This document shows positions 15,934 to 23,095 of a DNA stretch of 53,228 bases, piece after piece; position 1 is the first letter of the stretch; each line of letters begins with the position of its first letter. Under the pieces are notes generated by a model that saw only the letters and a program-made list of their open reading frames with translations, was not told where the DNA came from and did no database searches. The position numbers and the translations under genes are program-made. Origin of the DNA: an uncultured beta proteobacterium (lineage in GTDB: Bacteria > Pseudomonadota > Gammaproteobacteria > Burkholderiales > Burkholderiaceae_C); NCBI GenBank assembly GCA_903830985.1, contig CAIKVZ010000020.1, forward strand, positions 1 through 53,228, written 5' to 3'.

Positions 15934-16153
15934 GTCAGCACTCCAGTGGGTGACGCGTGCGCCCGGGGTGGTGCTGAACGCGAAGTTCTTTCGTCCTGCA
16001 GTGTGCGCCGAGCTCATTCGTGCCGACTGTGCGGCAGCGAACATGGCGCCACAGGTCGTCACGGGCCTGAGCCGGGCAGCTGCCGTCAGCCAGCGCTGTC
16101 GGTCGCTGTTGCGGGTGCTGATGGCCATGAAAACTTCACAGTTTTGGCTGCGA

Positions 16154-16195
16154 GTGCGCCAACGCACAGACCTGAGGGCGCGGCGAATTTACAAA
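16154..16195 (+). promoter_or_regulatory. Predicted CRP/FNR-type operator and -10 box for the first OmpA gene
   Basis: GTGCGCCAACGCACAGAC begins at 16154, with a perfect GTGCG/CGCAC core. TACAAA (16190-16195) is exactly 29.5 nt from the centre. Leader to ATG 16227 is about 25 nt. Confidence 0.72.
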
Positions 16196-16226
16196 CGGGT
16201 TCTTTCCAACCAACCTGAAATAATTT

Positions 16227-17384
16227 ATGAAAACCATCCACATGTTGCGCCTGCTGACCGTTGCCGGCCTCGTTCCCCTGGCAGGCCAGATGGCCATGGC
16301 GCAAGAGGGCGGCTACCCCTACCTGGGGTTGTCCGTCGGCCAGTCGCGTGCCCATTTCGACGAACAACGCATGGGCGAGAGCGTGCTCGGCACCGGCTTC
16401 ACTTCCACCACGGTCGACCGCAACGAGCGCGACACCGGCTACAAGCTGTTCGGCGGCTACCAGATGAACCGCAACTGGGCCTTTGAAGCCGGCTATTTTG
16501 ACCTGGGCTCGTCGTCCTTCACCGCCAACACCTTGCCTGCCGGCACGCTCAGCGGCAAGGTCCGCTCACAGGGCTTGAACCTGGACCTGGTGGGTACGCT
16601 GCCGATCACCGAGCGCTTCTCGGCGCTGGGACGCATCGGTGCGCAATACGCCCGCACCCGCGACAGCTTCGGCAGCACAGGCTTGGCCACGGTGATCAAT
16701 GCGAACCCGAGCCATCGCGAGACCAACGCCAAGATCGGTGTCGGCCTGCAGTACGAATTCAGCCCCTCCTTCCTGGTGCGCACCGAAGCCGAACGCTATC
16801 GGATGAATGACGGCGTCGGTCACAAGGCCAACGTCGACATGTACTCGGTCAGCCTGGTGATGCCGTTCGGTCGCCCTGCGCAGGTTGCAACCCGCGTCGC
16901 TGCGGCGCCCGTGTACGTGGCGCCCGCTCCCGCACCCGTCGTGGCGCCAGCCCCCGTCATCGTCATGGTGCCGACGGTGCCCGTGGCCGCAGCACCGGTG
17001 CCGCGCCGCGTGAGCTTCACGGCCGAGTCGCTGTTCGGCTTTGACAAGGCGACCCTGCGCCCCGAGGGCAAGGCGGCTCTGGATACCTTTGCCCGCGACG
17101 TGCAGGGCACGCAGTACAACGTGATCATGGTGGAAGGCCACACCGATCGCCTGGGCAGCAACGCCTACAACCAGAAGCTGTCGCTGCAGCGTGCCGACTC
17201 GGTGAAGGCCTATCTGGTGTCGGACGCCAAGCTGGACGGCTCGCGCATCAACACCGTGGGCAAGGGCGAGACCATGCCCGTGACCAAGGCCGAGGACTGC
17301 AAGGGCAACAAGGCCACACCGAAGCTGATCGCCTGCCTGCAGGCCGATCGCCGTGTCGACATCGAGGTCACCGGCACGCGTTGA
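16227..17384 (+). CDS. OmpA family outer membrane protein (copy 1)
   Basis: This 385-residue protein has a cleavable signal (ending MAMA, then QEGG) and an N-terminal eight-stranded barrel domain (YLGLSVGQSRAHFD, KLFGGYQMNRNWAFEAGYFD). A Pro/Ala/Val-rich linker covers residues about 225-255, and a C-terminal OmpA peptidoglycan-binding domain follows (VSFTAESLFGFDKATLRPEG, VEGHTDRLGSNAYNQKLS, then RRVDIEV). It should tie the outer membrane to the cell wall. A close paralogue lies at 19863-21026. Transcription is predicted from 16154-16195; the ribosome site is weak for such an abundant-type protein. Confidence 0.95.
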   Translation: MKTIHMLRLLTVAGLVPLAGQMAMAQEGGYPYLGLSVGQSRAHFDEQRMGESVLGTGFTSTTVDRNERDTGYKLFGGYQMNRNWAFEAGYFDLGSSSFTANTLPAGTLSGKVRSQGLNLDLVGTLPITERFSALGRIGAQYARTRDSFGSTGLATVINANPSHRETNAKIGVGLQYEFSPSFLVRTEAERYRMNDGVGHKANVDMYSVSLVMPFGRPAQVATRVAAAPVYVAPAPAPVVAPAPVIVMVPTVPVAAAPVPRRVSFTAESLFGFDKATLRPEGKAALDTFARDVQGTQYNVIMVEGHTDRLGSNAYNQKLSLQRADSVKAYLVSDAKLDGSRINTVGKGETMPVTKAEDCKGNKATPKLIACLQADRRVDIEVTGTR

Positions 17385-17405
17385 TCCTTTGTCCTACAGC
17401 CCTGC

Positions 17406-17447
17406 GTGCGCCAACACACAGAGCGCAAAACGGCGCAGGGCAATACT
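17406..17447 (+). promoter_or_regulatory. Predicted CRP/FNR-type operator and -10 box for the Ig/ice-binding-like gene
   Basis: GTGCGCCAACACACAGAG begins at 17406. AATACT (17442-17447) is exactly 29.5 nt from the centre. Predicted transcription starts near 17454, giving a 103-nt leader that contains the hairpin at 17493-17521. Confidence 0.62.
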
Positions 17448-17492
17448 GAAAACGTGATGCAGACCGCCTCGGCGGCCACGCAAAACGCCAGC

Positions 17493-17521
17493 GCCAACAC
17501 CGACTGCGAGTCGGTGTTGGC
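17493..17521 (+). other. Perfect 13-bp hairpin in the leader of the Ig/ice-binding-like gene
   Basis: The arm GCCAACACCGACT pairs fully with AGTCGGTGTTGGC around a GCG loop. No U-run follows (CAAGTCTG), so it is not a classical terminator. It lies between OmpA copy 1 and the next gene. It would protrude from the 5' leader if the predicted start at 17454 is used; a role in mRNA stability or processing is possible. Confidence 0.6.
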
Positions 17522-17556
17522 AAGTCTGATCCGGACGAGACGAACAAGGAAACACC

Positions 17557-19743
17557 ATGAAAATAAATTTGAGTTATTGCAGGGTTCTGCCCTGGCTCGC
17601 AGCCCTGCTGCTGAGTGCCCTGGCCGCCGGCTGCGGTGGCGGACGTGAGCCCATTCTGGGCATCGGTGGCGCTACCGCCACCCTGGTGCCATCGGTCACC
17701 GCCGTAACGCCCCTGCCCAATGCCACTGCCGTGCCGGCAAATACCAAATTGATCACAGCCGCGTTCAGCAAGGACATGGATCCCGCGACACTGACAGATG
17801 CTTCATTTGCGCTGGAATGCCCGGCGGGGACGCCCGTGGTCGGCGCCGTGAGCTACCTGGCCTCGAGTCGCACGGCCACCCTGACCCTGCCCGCAGCGGT
17901 CGCCCTGGCGCCCAATACGCTGTGCAAGGCCACGGTCAGCAGCGCCGCGCGCGACAGCGCCGGCATCGCCATGGCGGCCAATTTCGTCTGGACCTTCAGC
18001 ACCGGAGGCATCCCCGACACCACGCCGCCCCAGGTCACCGCCACCGTCAACGCCAACGGCGCCATCGGCGTCGCGGTGAACACCCAGGTCAGCGCCACCT
18101 TCAGCGAAGCCATGGACCCGACCACCCTCACGGCGGCCAGTTTCAGCTTCAAGCAGGGAGCGAACGTGATTGCCGGAGCGACCAGCTATTCCGGCGTGAC
18201 GGCGATCTTCACGCCGGCCAACGTGCTGGCCTACAACACCACCTACACCGCGACGATCACCACCGCTGCCAAGGACCTCGTAGGCAATGCCCTGGTCAGC
18301 GACTACAACTGGAGCTGGACCACCGGCGCCGCTCCCGATACGACACCGCCCATGGTCACCGCCACCATCAACGCCAACGGTGCCACCGGTGTGGCTTTGA
18401 ACACCAAGGTCGGCGCAACTTTCACTGAAGCCATGGACCCGCTGACGATCAACACGGCGAGTTTCCAGCTGAAGCAGGGCGCAGTCGCGGTGACCGGTAC
18501 CACCAGCTACTCGGGCGTCAACGCCGTGTTCACCCCCACCAGCCCGCTGACGGCCAACACCACCTACACCGCCACCATCACCACCGCTGCCAAGGACCTC
18601 GCCGGCAACGCGCTGGCACTGGCTTACATCTGGAGTTGGACCACCGGCGCTGCAGTTGACACGACGGCGCCCACCGTGGTGCTGGTCAGCCCGGCCGATC
18701 TGGCAAGCAACGTGGCGCTCAACAGCACCGTGAATGCCACCTTCAGCAAGGCCATGGACCCGCTGACGATCAACACGGCGAGTTTCCAGCTGAAGCAGGG
18801 CGCAGTCGCGGTGACCGGTACCACCGCTTACTCCGGCGTGAGCGCAGTGTTCACCCCCGCCAGCGTGCTGACGGCGAACACCACCTACACCGCCACCATC
18901 AGCACTGCTGCCAAGGATCTGGCGGGTAACGCCCTGGCCGTGAACAAGGTGTGGAGCTTCACCACGGCCGCAGCCGTCGTGGTGTCGCCCCCGAGCGTGA
19001 ACCTGGGAGCGGCCGCACCCTTCGGCACCTTTGGCGGCACTGCCGGAATGACCAACACCGGCACCCTGACGCAGATCAATGGCGACATCGGAACGATTGC
19101 CACAGCCACCGCGACCGTGACCGGATTCCATGACACGGCCGGTGACATCTATACCGAAACACCCGCCAACAAGGGCGCGGTCAGCGGCAAGATCTACACC
19201 TGCACCAACTCGGTCACGGGTCCCACTTTAGCCGGCCCGAACGCCGCATCCTGCGCTATCGCCAAACAGGCCAGGCTGGACGCGCAAAGCGCCTACCTCG
19301 CGCTGGCGGCCATGCCCGCAGGCGCCAATCCCGGGGCCAACCTGGCCAATCTGACCCTGGCTCCAGGTGTCTATACCTCGCCCTCGGGTTCGTTCCTGGT
19401 GGAGGGCGGTAACCTCACGCTGGACGCGCAGGGCAATGCCAACGCGGTCTTCGTGTTCCAGATGGCGACCACGCTGACCGTTGGCGGCCCCGGTGCCGCT
19501 GCGCCGCAAAGCATCATCCTGGCCGGTGGCGCGCAAGCGAAGAACGTGTTCTGGCAGGTGGGCAGTTTCGCCACCATCAATGCTGGCGGCTCTGGCACCA
19601 TGGTCGGGACCATCATTTCGCAGGCCGGCGCTTCCTTCTCCACCGCGGGCAACGTGGCCGTCGTCACGCTCAACGGCCGGGCCCTGTCGCTTGGCGCCTC
19701 GGTGACGCTGGTCGACACGGTGATCAACGTTCCGGGCAACTGA
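17557..19743 (+). CDS. Lipoprotein with four bacterial Ig-like repeats and a DUF3494 ice-binding-type domain
   Basis: The product is 728 residues, starting at ATG 17557 with AAGGAAA upstream. A lipoprotein signal ends LAAGC, followed by CGGG-type sequence. Four Big_5/SbsA-like Ig repeats of about 107 residues begin near 45, 153, 260 and 367; each has an NTKL/TFSxAMDPxT start and ends W-S/T-x-TTG. Residues about 480-728 form a DUF3494 domain, the fold of bacterial ice-binding proteins (FGTFGGTAGMTNTGTLTQIN, VFVFQMATTLTVG, VFWQVGSFATI). Such proteins act as ice-binding proteins or adhesins; ice binding is not proven by homology alone. It sits between two OmpA paralogues. Confidence 0.9.
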   Translation: MKINLSYCRVLPWLAALLLSALAAGCGGGREPILGIGGATATLVPSVTAVTPLPNATAVPANTKLITAAFSKDMDPATLTDASFALECPAGTPVVGAVSYLASSRTATLTLPAAVALAPNTLCKATVSSAARDSAGIAMAANFVWTFSTGGIPDTTPPQVTATVNANGAIGVAVNTQVSATFSEAMDPTTLTAASFSFKQGANVIAGATSYSGVTAIFTPANVLAYNTTYTATITTAAKDLVGNALVSDYNWSWTTGAAPDTTPPMVTATINANGATGVALNTKVGATFTEAMDPLTINTASFQLKQGAVAVTGTTSYSGVNAVFTPTSPLTANTTYTATITTAAKDLAGNALALAYIWSWTTGAAVDTTAPTVVLVSPADLASNVALNSTVNATFSKAMDPLTINTASFQLKQGAVAVTGTTAYSGVSAVFTPASVLTANTTYTATISTAAKDLAGNALAVNKVWSFTTAAAVVVSPPSVNLGAAAPFGTFGGTAGMTNTGTLTQINGDIGTIATATATVTGFHDTAGDIYTETPANKGAVSGKIYTCTNSVTGPTLAGPNAASCAIAKQARLDAQSAYLALAAMPAGANPGANLANLTLAPGVYTSPSGSFLVEGGNLTLDAQGNANAVFVFQMATTLTVGGPGAAAPQSIILAGGAQAKNVFWQVGSFATINAGGSGTMVGTIISQAGASFSTAGNVAVVTLNGRALSLGASVTLVDTVINVPGN
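18430..18504 (+). repeat. 75-bp perfect direct repeat, copy 1 (inside Ig repeat 3)
   Basis: The 75 bases from GCCATGGACCCG to GGTACCACC are identical to 18751-18825, at an offset of 321 bases (107 codons), which is one Ig module. The flanks have diverged. Perfect identity over this length within an older repeat suggests recent gene conversion or unequal exchange between modules 3 and 4. Confidence 0.9.
18751..18825 (+). repeat. 75-bp perfect direct repeat, copy 2 (inside Ig repeat 4)
   Basis: This is identical to 18430-18504 and in the same reading frame. It encodes the same residues (AMDPLTINTASFQLKQG onward) in Ig repeats 3 and 4 of the lipoprotein. Confidence 0.9.
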
Positions 19744-19862
19744 TCCGGGGCAGCGACAAGCCCCAAGCCTGCGGGCCTGGGCCAATGGAGCAAATCAACC
19801 AATGGCAATCACGCCGCACTGCAGTGTTCTCACTCGGGTCGGCGCAAATCCTGGAGTAAATT

Positions 19863-21026
19863 ATGAAATCAGCAAGCACACAATTCAGCGGCGTCACGGG
19901 CAAACTCAGCCTGATCGCGCTGGCGGTCATGGCCAGCAGCTGCGCCATGGCCCAAGAGCCGGGTTGGTACGTCGGCGGCAACGTCGGCCAGGCCCGGGCC
20001 AAGATCGATGACGCGCGCATCGCCGCCGGCCTGGTGGGCGCAGGCGCCACCAGCACGACCATCGTCGATGACAATCGCGATACCGGCTACAAGGTCTTCG
20101 GCGGCTACCAGATGAACCCCAATTTCGCCCTGGAAGGCGGCTATTTCGAGCTGGGCCAATACGGCTTCAAAGCCAGCACCATGCCGGCTGGAACGCTCGA
20201 CGGCAGCATCCGTCTGCGCGGTCTGAACCTGGACCTGGTGGGCACGCTGCCCATCACGGAAAAGTTCTCGGCCTTTGGCCGCATCGGCGCCAACTACGCG
20301 CAGACCCGGGACAGCTTCTCCAGCAGCGGCGCGGTGCTGGTGCTCGACCCCAACCCGAGCAAGCGCCAGGTGAACCCCAAAGTGGGTCTGGGCCTGCAAT
20401 ACGCCTTCACGCCGGCACTGTCGCTGCGCGGTGAACTGGAACGCTACCGGGTGAACGACGCCGTGGGCAACAAGGGCGACATCGACATGGCGTCGATTGG
20501 TCTGGTGTACCGCTTTGGCACCCAGGTGCAAAGCCCGGCACCGCGCGCTGCCGCGCCTGCACCCGTGGTTGTTGCCGCCGCGCCACCGGTCTACGTGGCG
20601 CCGCCGGCGCCCGTGCCGGTGTTCGTGCCGCCGCCGCCTGCGCCCAAGCGCGTGAGCTTCACGGCCGAGTCGCTGTTCGGCTTTGACAAGGTGGTGTTGC
20701 GCCCCGAGGGCCGAGCCGCACTGGACCGCTTTGCCACCGATCTGCAGGGCACGCAGTACAGCATGATCACGGTCGAAGGCCACACCGATCGCCTGGGCAC
20801 CAACGCCTACAACCAGAAGCTGTCGCAGCAGCGTGCGGATTCGGTGAAAGCCTATCTGGTGACTTCCGACAAGTTGGATGGCGCCAAGATCAACACCGTT
20901 GCCAAGGGTGAATCCATGCCCGTGACCAAGTCCGAGGACTGCAAGGGCAACAAGGCCACACCGAAGCTGATCGCCTGCCTGCAGCCCGATCGCCGCGTCG
21001 AGATCGAAGTCAGCGGCACGCGCTGA
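19863..21026 (+). CDS. OmpA family outer membrane protein (copy 2)
   Basis: This 387-residue paralogue of the OmpA protein at 16227 has the same layout: signal ending CAMAQEPG, barrel (WYVGGNVGQARAKIDDARI, KVFGGYQMNPNFALEGGYFE), Pro/Ala/Val linker at about 220-255, and C-terminal OmpA domain (VTVEGHTDRLGTNAYNQKLS-like sequence, then RRVEIEV). GGAG lies 8 nt before ATG 19863. There is no regulon-type palindrome in its upstream gap of 119 bases, so it may be read through from the lipoprotein gene. A strong terminator follows at 21073-21096. Confidence 0.94.
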   Translation: MKSASTQFSGVTGKLSLIALAVMASSCAMAQEPGWYVGGNVGQARAKIDDARIAAGLVGAGATSTTIVDDNRDTGYKVFGGYQMNPNFALEGGYFELGQYGFKASTMPAGTLDGSIRLRGLNLDLVGTLPITEKFSAFGRIGANYAQTRDSFSSSGAVLVLDPNPSKRQVNPKVGLGLQYAFTPALSLRGELERYRVNDAVGNKGDIDMASIGLVYRFGTQVQSPAPRAAAPAPVVVAAAPPVYVAPPAPVPVFVPPPPAPKRVSFTAESLFGFDKVVLRPEGRAALDRFATDLQGTQYSMITVEGHTDRLGTNAYNQKLSQQRADSVKAYLVTSDKLDGAKINTVAKGESMPVTKSEDCKGNKATPKLIACLQPDRRVEIEVSGTR

Positions 21027-21072
21027 ACTGAAGTCGGCGTCAGTCTCGGCCGGCGCCACGAGGGTCAAGAAG

Positions 21073-21096
21073 GCCCCGCAACTGCGGGGCTTTTTT
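21073..21096 (+). terminator. Rho-independent terminator after OmpA copy 2
   Basis: GCCCCGCA (21073-21080) pairs with TGCGGGGC (21083-21090) around an AC loop, followed by six T (21091-21096). It lies 46 nt after the stop. Confidence 0.9.
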
Positions 21097-21360
21097 GCGT
21101 GGCGCCGCATTACTTGCGCAGGGTCAGCAGCCTGCGGATCTTGCCGCGCGGATGGTTCGCGGTTTGCACCGAGACATACCATTTCCTTCCAGCAGATCTG
21201 CCACCCAAGGCCCAGTTCGTAGGCCATTTCCGACAGGCACCGGGGGGGCCGTCCGATGGTTTTTGCAGGCAGCCTTGCCTACAGTCGATGCATCGCTTCT
21301 GCGCGGTGCGGGCCCTCTGGTCCGGGCCGGCCGCGAAGCCTTTCACCTTAGGAAGTCGTC
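21097..21360 (+). other. Intergenic region before the DUF4398 gene; shared promoter-like element
   Basis: No supported gene is present. Bases 21278-21295 (CCTACAGTCGATGCATCG) match 31795-31812 (CCTACAGTCAATGCATCG) in 17 of 18 positions, and both have ATGG 18 nt upstream. Each lies 50-80 nt before a small lipoprotein gene. TACAGT could be a -10 box, and CGATGCATCG is a perfect palindrome around the expected start of transcription. No TGTGC-N6-GCACA site is present at the -41 position. Confidence 0.5.
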
Positions 21361-21738
21361 ATGAAAAACATCCCCCCGAAAGCGCCTGAAATGCTGCGCA
21401 CGGCGACTGCACTGGCGCTCGTCGCCTTGCTCGCAGCCTGCGCCAGCCCAGTGCCACCGAATGCGCAATTGGCGGTGGGCCAGGCGGCGGTGGAGCGCGC
21501 CTCCGGCGCTGCAGCGGCCGAGGCGCCGCTGGAGCTGGCGGCAGCGCGCGACAAGATCGCCCGCGCCAAGCTGGCCTATGCCAACAAGGACTACGTGCTG
21601 GCGCGGCAACTGGCCGAGCAGGCCGAGGCCGATGCCAATCTGGCCGAAGCGCAGGCGCGCTCCGTGCGCGGGCAGCGGGCACTCGACGAAGTTCGCGCCG
21701 GCATTCGCCAGCTGCGCGAAGAGATGAATCGCCAGTGA
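21361..21738 (+). CDS. DUF4398 domain lipoprotein
   Basis: The product is 125 residues with a lipoprotein signal (ALVALLAACAS, Cys about 26) and an all-helical Ala/Glu/Arg-rich DUF4398 domain (AQLAVGQAAVERASGA, LELAAARDKIARAKLAYANK, YVLARQLAEQAEADANLAEA). DUF4398 lipoproteins are periplasmic and commonly precede an OmpA-type partner, as here: the gene at 21780 has the same N-terminal domain fused to OmpA. The gap is 41 nt, so they form an operon. No strong ribosome site is visible before ATG 21361 apart from AGGAAG about 7 nt upstream. Confidence 0.88.
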   Translation: MKNIPPKAPEMLRTATALALVALLAACASPVPPNAQLAVGQAAVERASGAAAAEAPLELAAARDKIARAKLAYANKDYVLARQLAEQAEADANLAEAQARSVRGQRALDEVRAGIRQLREEMNRQ

Positions 21739-21779
21739 AGCCCAGCTTGTACCCGCCTCAACATCCGGAGAAAAACAAC

Positions 21780-22733
21780 ATGAAACCCCATCTCACCACC
21801 AGCGCCTTGCTGCTCGCCACATCCACACTGCTCGGCACGCTGTTGCTGGGCGCATGTGCCAGCACACCGGTTCCCTCCGCGGAACTGCTGCAGGCCCGCG
21901 CCACGGTGCGCAGCGCCGAACTCGACCCCGCCGTGCTGGAGCGCGCACCGCTGGAACTGAAGAAGGCCACGGAGTCGCTGAACCGCGCCAACAGTTTGCT
22001 GGCCAGCGACGCCGCCACCAGCGACATCAACAGCGCCGCCTATGTGGCCCACCAGCAGGGCCGCACTGCCCTGGCGGTGGCGCAGGCCAAGGGCAGCGAC
22101 GCGGCCATTGCCGGCGCGGAACTGGAGCGTGAGCGCGCCCGTGCCGATGTGCGTCAGGGCCAGGCGCAGCGCGCTCAGGCCGACGCCCGCATGGCGCAGG
22201 CGCAAACCAGTTCGGCCCAGGCTCAGACCCAGCAGGCGCGGCGCCAGACGGCAGTGGCCGAGCAGCAGACCGCCGTGGCGCTGGCCAGTGCCGACGCGGC
22301 CCAGCAGCAGGCCGCGCAGTTGCAGCAACAACTCAAGGACTTGCAGGCGCAGCAGACCGAGCGCGGTCTGTTGGTCACCCTGGGCGATGTGCTGTTCGAA
22401 TTCAACCGCGCCGAAATCAAACCCGGTGCCCAGGTCTCATTGCGCAAGCTGGCTGACTTCCTGCAGCAATACCCGGCGCGGCGCGTGCTGATCGAGGGTT
22501 TCACAGACAACACCGGCTCAGCCGACTACAACCTGGCGCTGTCCATGCGTCGGGCCCAGTCGGTGCAGGTCGCGCTGGCCGGCATGGGCGTGTCCTCTGC
22601 GCGCGTCAGTGCCATCGGCTACGGCCTGGATTTCCCGGTCGCCGATAACGCCTCGGACACGAACCGCGCATTGAACCGTCGCGTCGAGGTCTACATCGGC
22701 AAGGACGACCAGCCGGTGCGCTCGCGGCGTTGA
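21780..22733 (+). CDS. DUF4398-OmpA fusion lipoprotein
   Basis: The product is 317 residues, starting at ATG 21780 with CCGGAG upstream. The lipoprotein signal ends TLLLGAC. Residues about 25-110 are DUF4398-like (LERAPLELKKATESLNRANS). A long coiled coil extremely rich in Ala and Gln follows (about 110-205, such as QAQRAQADARMAQAQTSSAQ). The OmpA C-terminal domain (about 205-310) includes LFEFNRAEIKPGAQVSLRKL and IEGFTDNTGSADYNLALSMR. It probably bridges outer membrane and peptidoglycan, with the neighbouring short DUF4398 lipoprotein as a partner. Confidence 0.92.
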   Translation: MKPHLTTSALLLATSTLLGTLLLGACASTPVPSAELLQARATVRSAELDPAVLERAPLELKKATESLNRANSLLASDAATSDINSAAYVAHQQGRTALAVAQAKGSDAAIAGAELERERARADVRQGQAQRAQADARMAQAQTSSAQAQTQQARRQTAVAEQQTAVALASADAAQQQAAQLQQQLKDLQAQQTERGLLVTLGDVLFEFNRAEIKPGAQVSLRKLADFLQQYPARRVLIEGFTDNTGSADYNLALSMRRAQSVQVALAGMGVSSARVSAIGYGLDFPVADNASDTNRALNRRVEVYIGKDDQPVRSRR

Positions 22734-22815
22734 ACATCGTTTGACTTCTTGCAAGCAATGCCGGCCGCGATGAATGGGTTCATCCGACCGGTCTTGCTTC
22801 ACTTTTTGTATTTCT

Positions 22816-22834
22816 CCGGGTCCGGCTGACCCGG
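22816..22834 (+). other. Short hairpin just upstream of the 22850 start
   Basis: CCGGGTC pairs with GACCCGG around CGGCT. It lies about 15 nt before ATG 22850 and lacks a T-run on its 3' side, so it may affect translation of the small membrane protein rather than terminate transcription. Confidence 0.4.
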
Positions 22835-22849
22835 CGCAGGACCACCCCC

Positions 22850-23092
22850 ATGAACACGCATCTCGTTTCAAAGCGCTGCTGGAGCACCGCCTCTTTCGGC
22901 AATCCGGCCCAGGCATCAAGCACCGAACTGAGTGCCCTCGGCGCGCATTTTCGACTCTGCCAGCAGCCCCATACCAAGCTGGTCAAACTGCAATGCCTGG
23001 CGCAAACCATGCACGGCTTCGTCGCGGCGCGCTTTGTCACCACCCTGGTGGTGGTGCTGCTGCTGGTCGGCCTGGCATCGCTGCTGGCTTAG
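22850..23092 (+). CDS. Small membrane protein upstream of the glucan synthase
   Basis: The product is 80 residues. Its N-terminal part (SFGNPAQASSTELSALGAHF) is polar and the C-terminus is one transmembrane helix (FVTTLVVVLLLVGLASLLA), giving a tail-anchored layout. I recognise no family. It ends only 3 nt before the ATG of the large cyclic glucan synthase, so the pair must be co-transcribed and may be translationally coupled. A role as an accessory subunit is possible but unsupported by homology. Confidence 0.6.
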   Translation: MNTHLVSKRCWSTASFGNPAQASSTELSALGAHFRLCQQPHTKLVKLQCLAQTMHGFVAARFVTTLVVVLLLVGLASLLA

Positions 23093-23095
23093 GCG

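Noticed and set aside
21110-21346. Minus-strand frame ending KIRRLLTLRK near the terminator
   Set aside because: The last 25 residues look protein-like and a bidirectional terminator follows, but no start codon or family supports a complete gene; at most a remnant.
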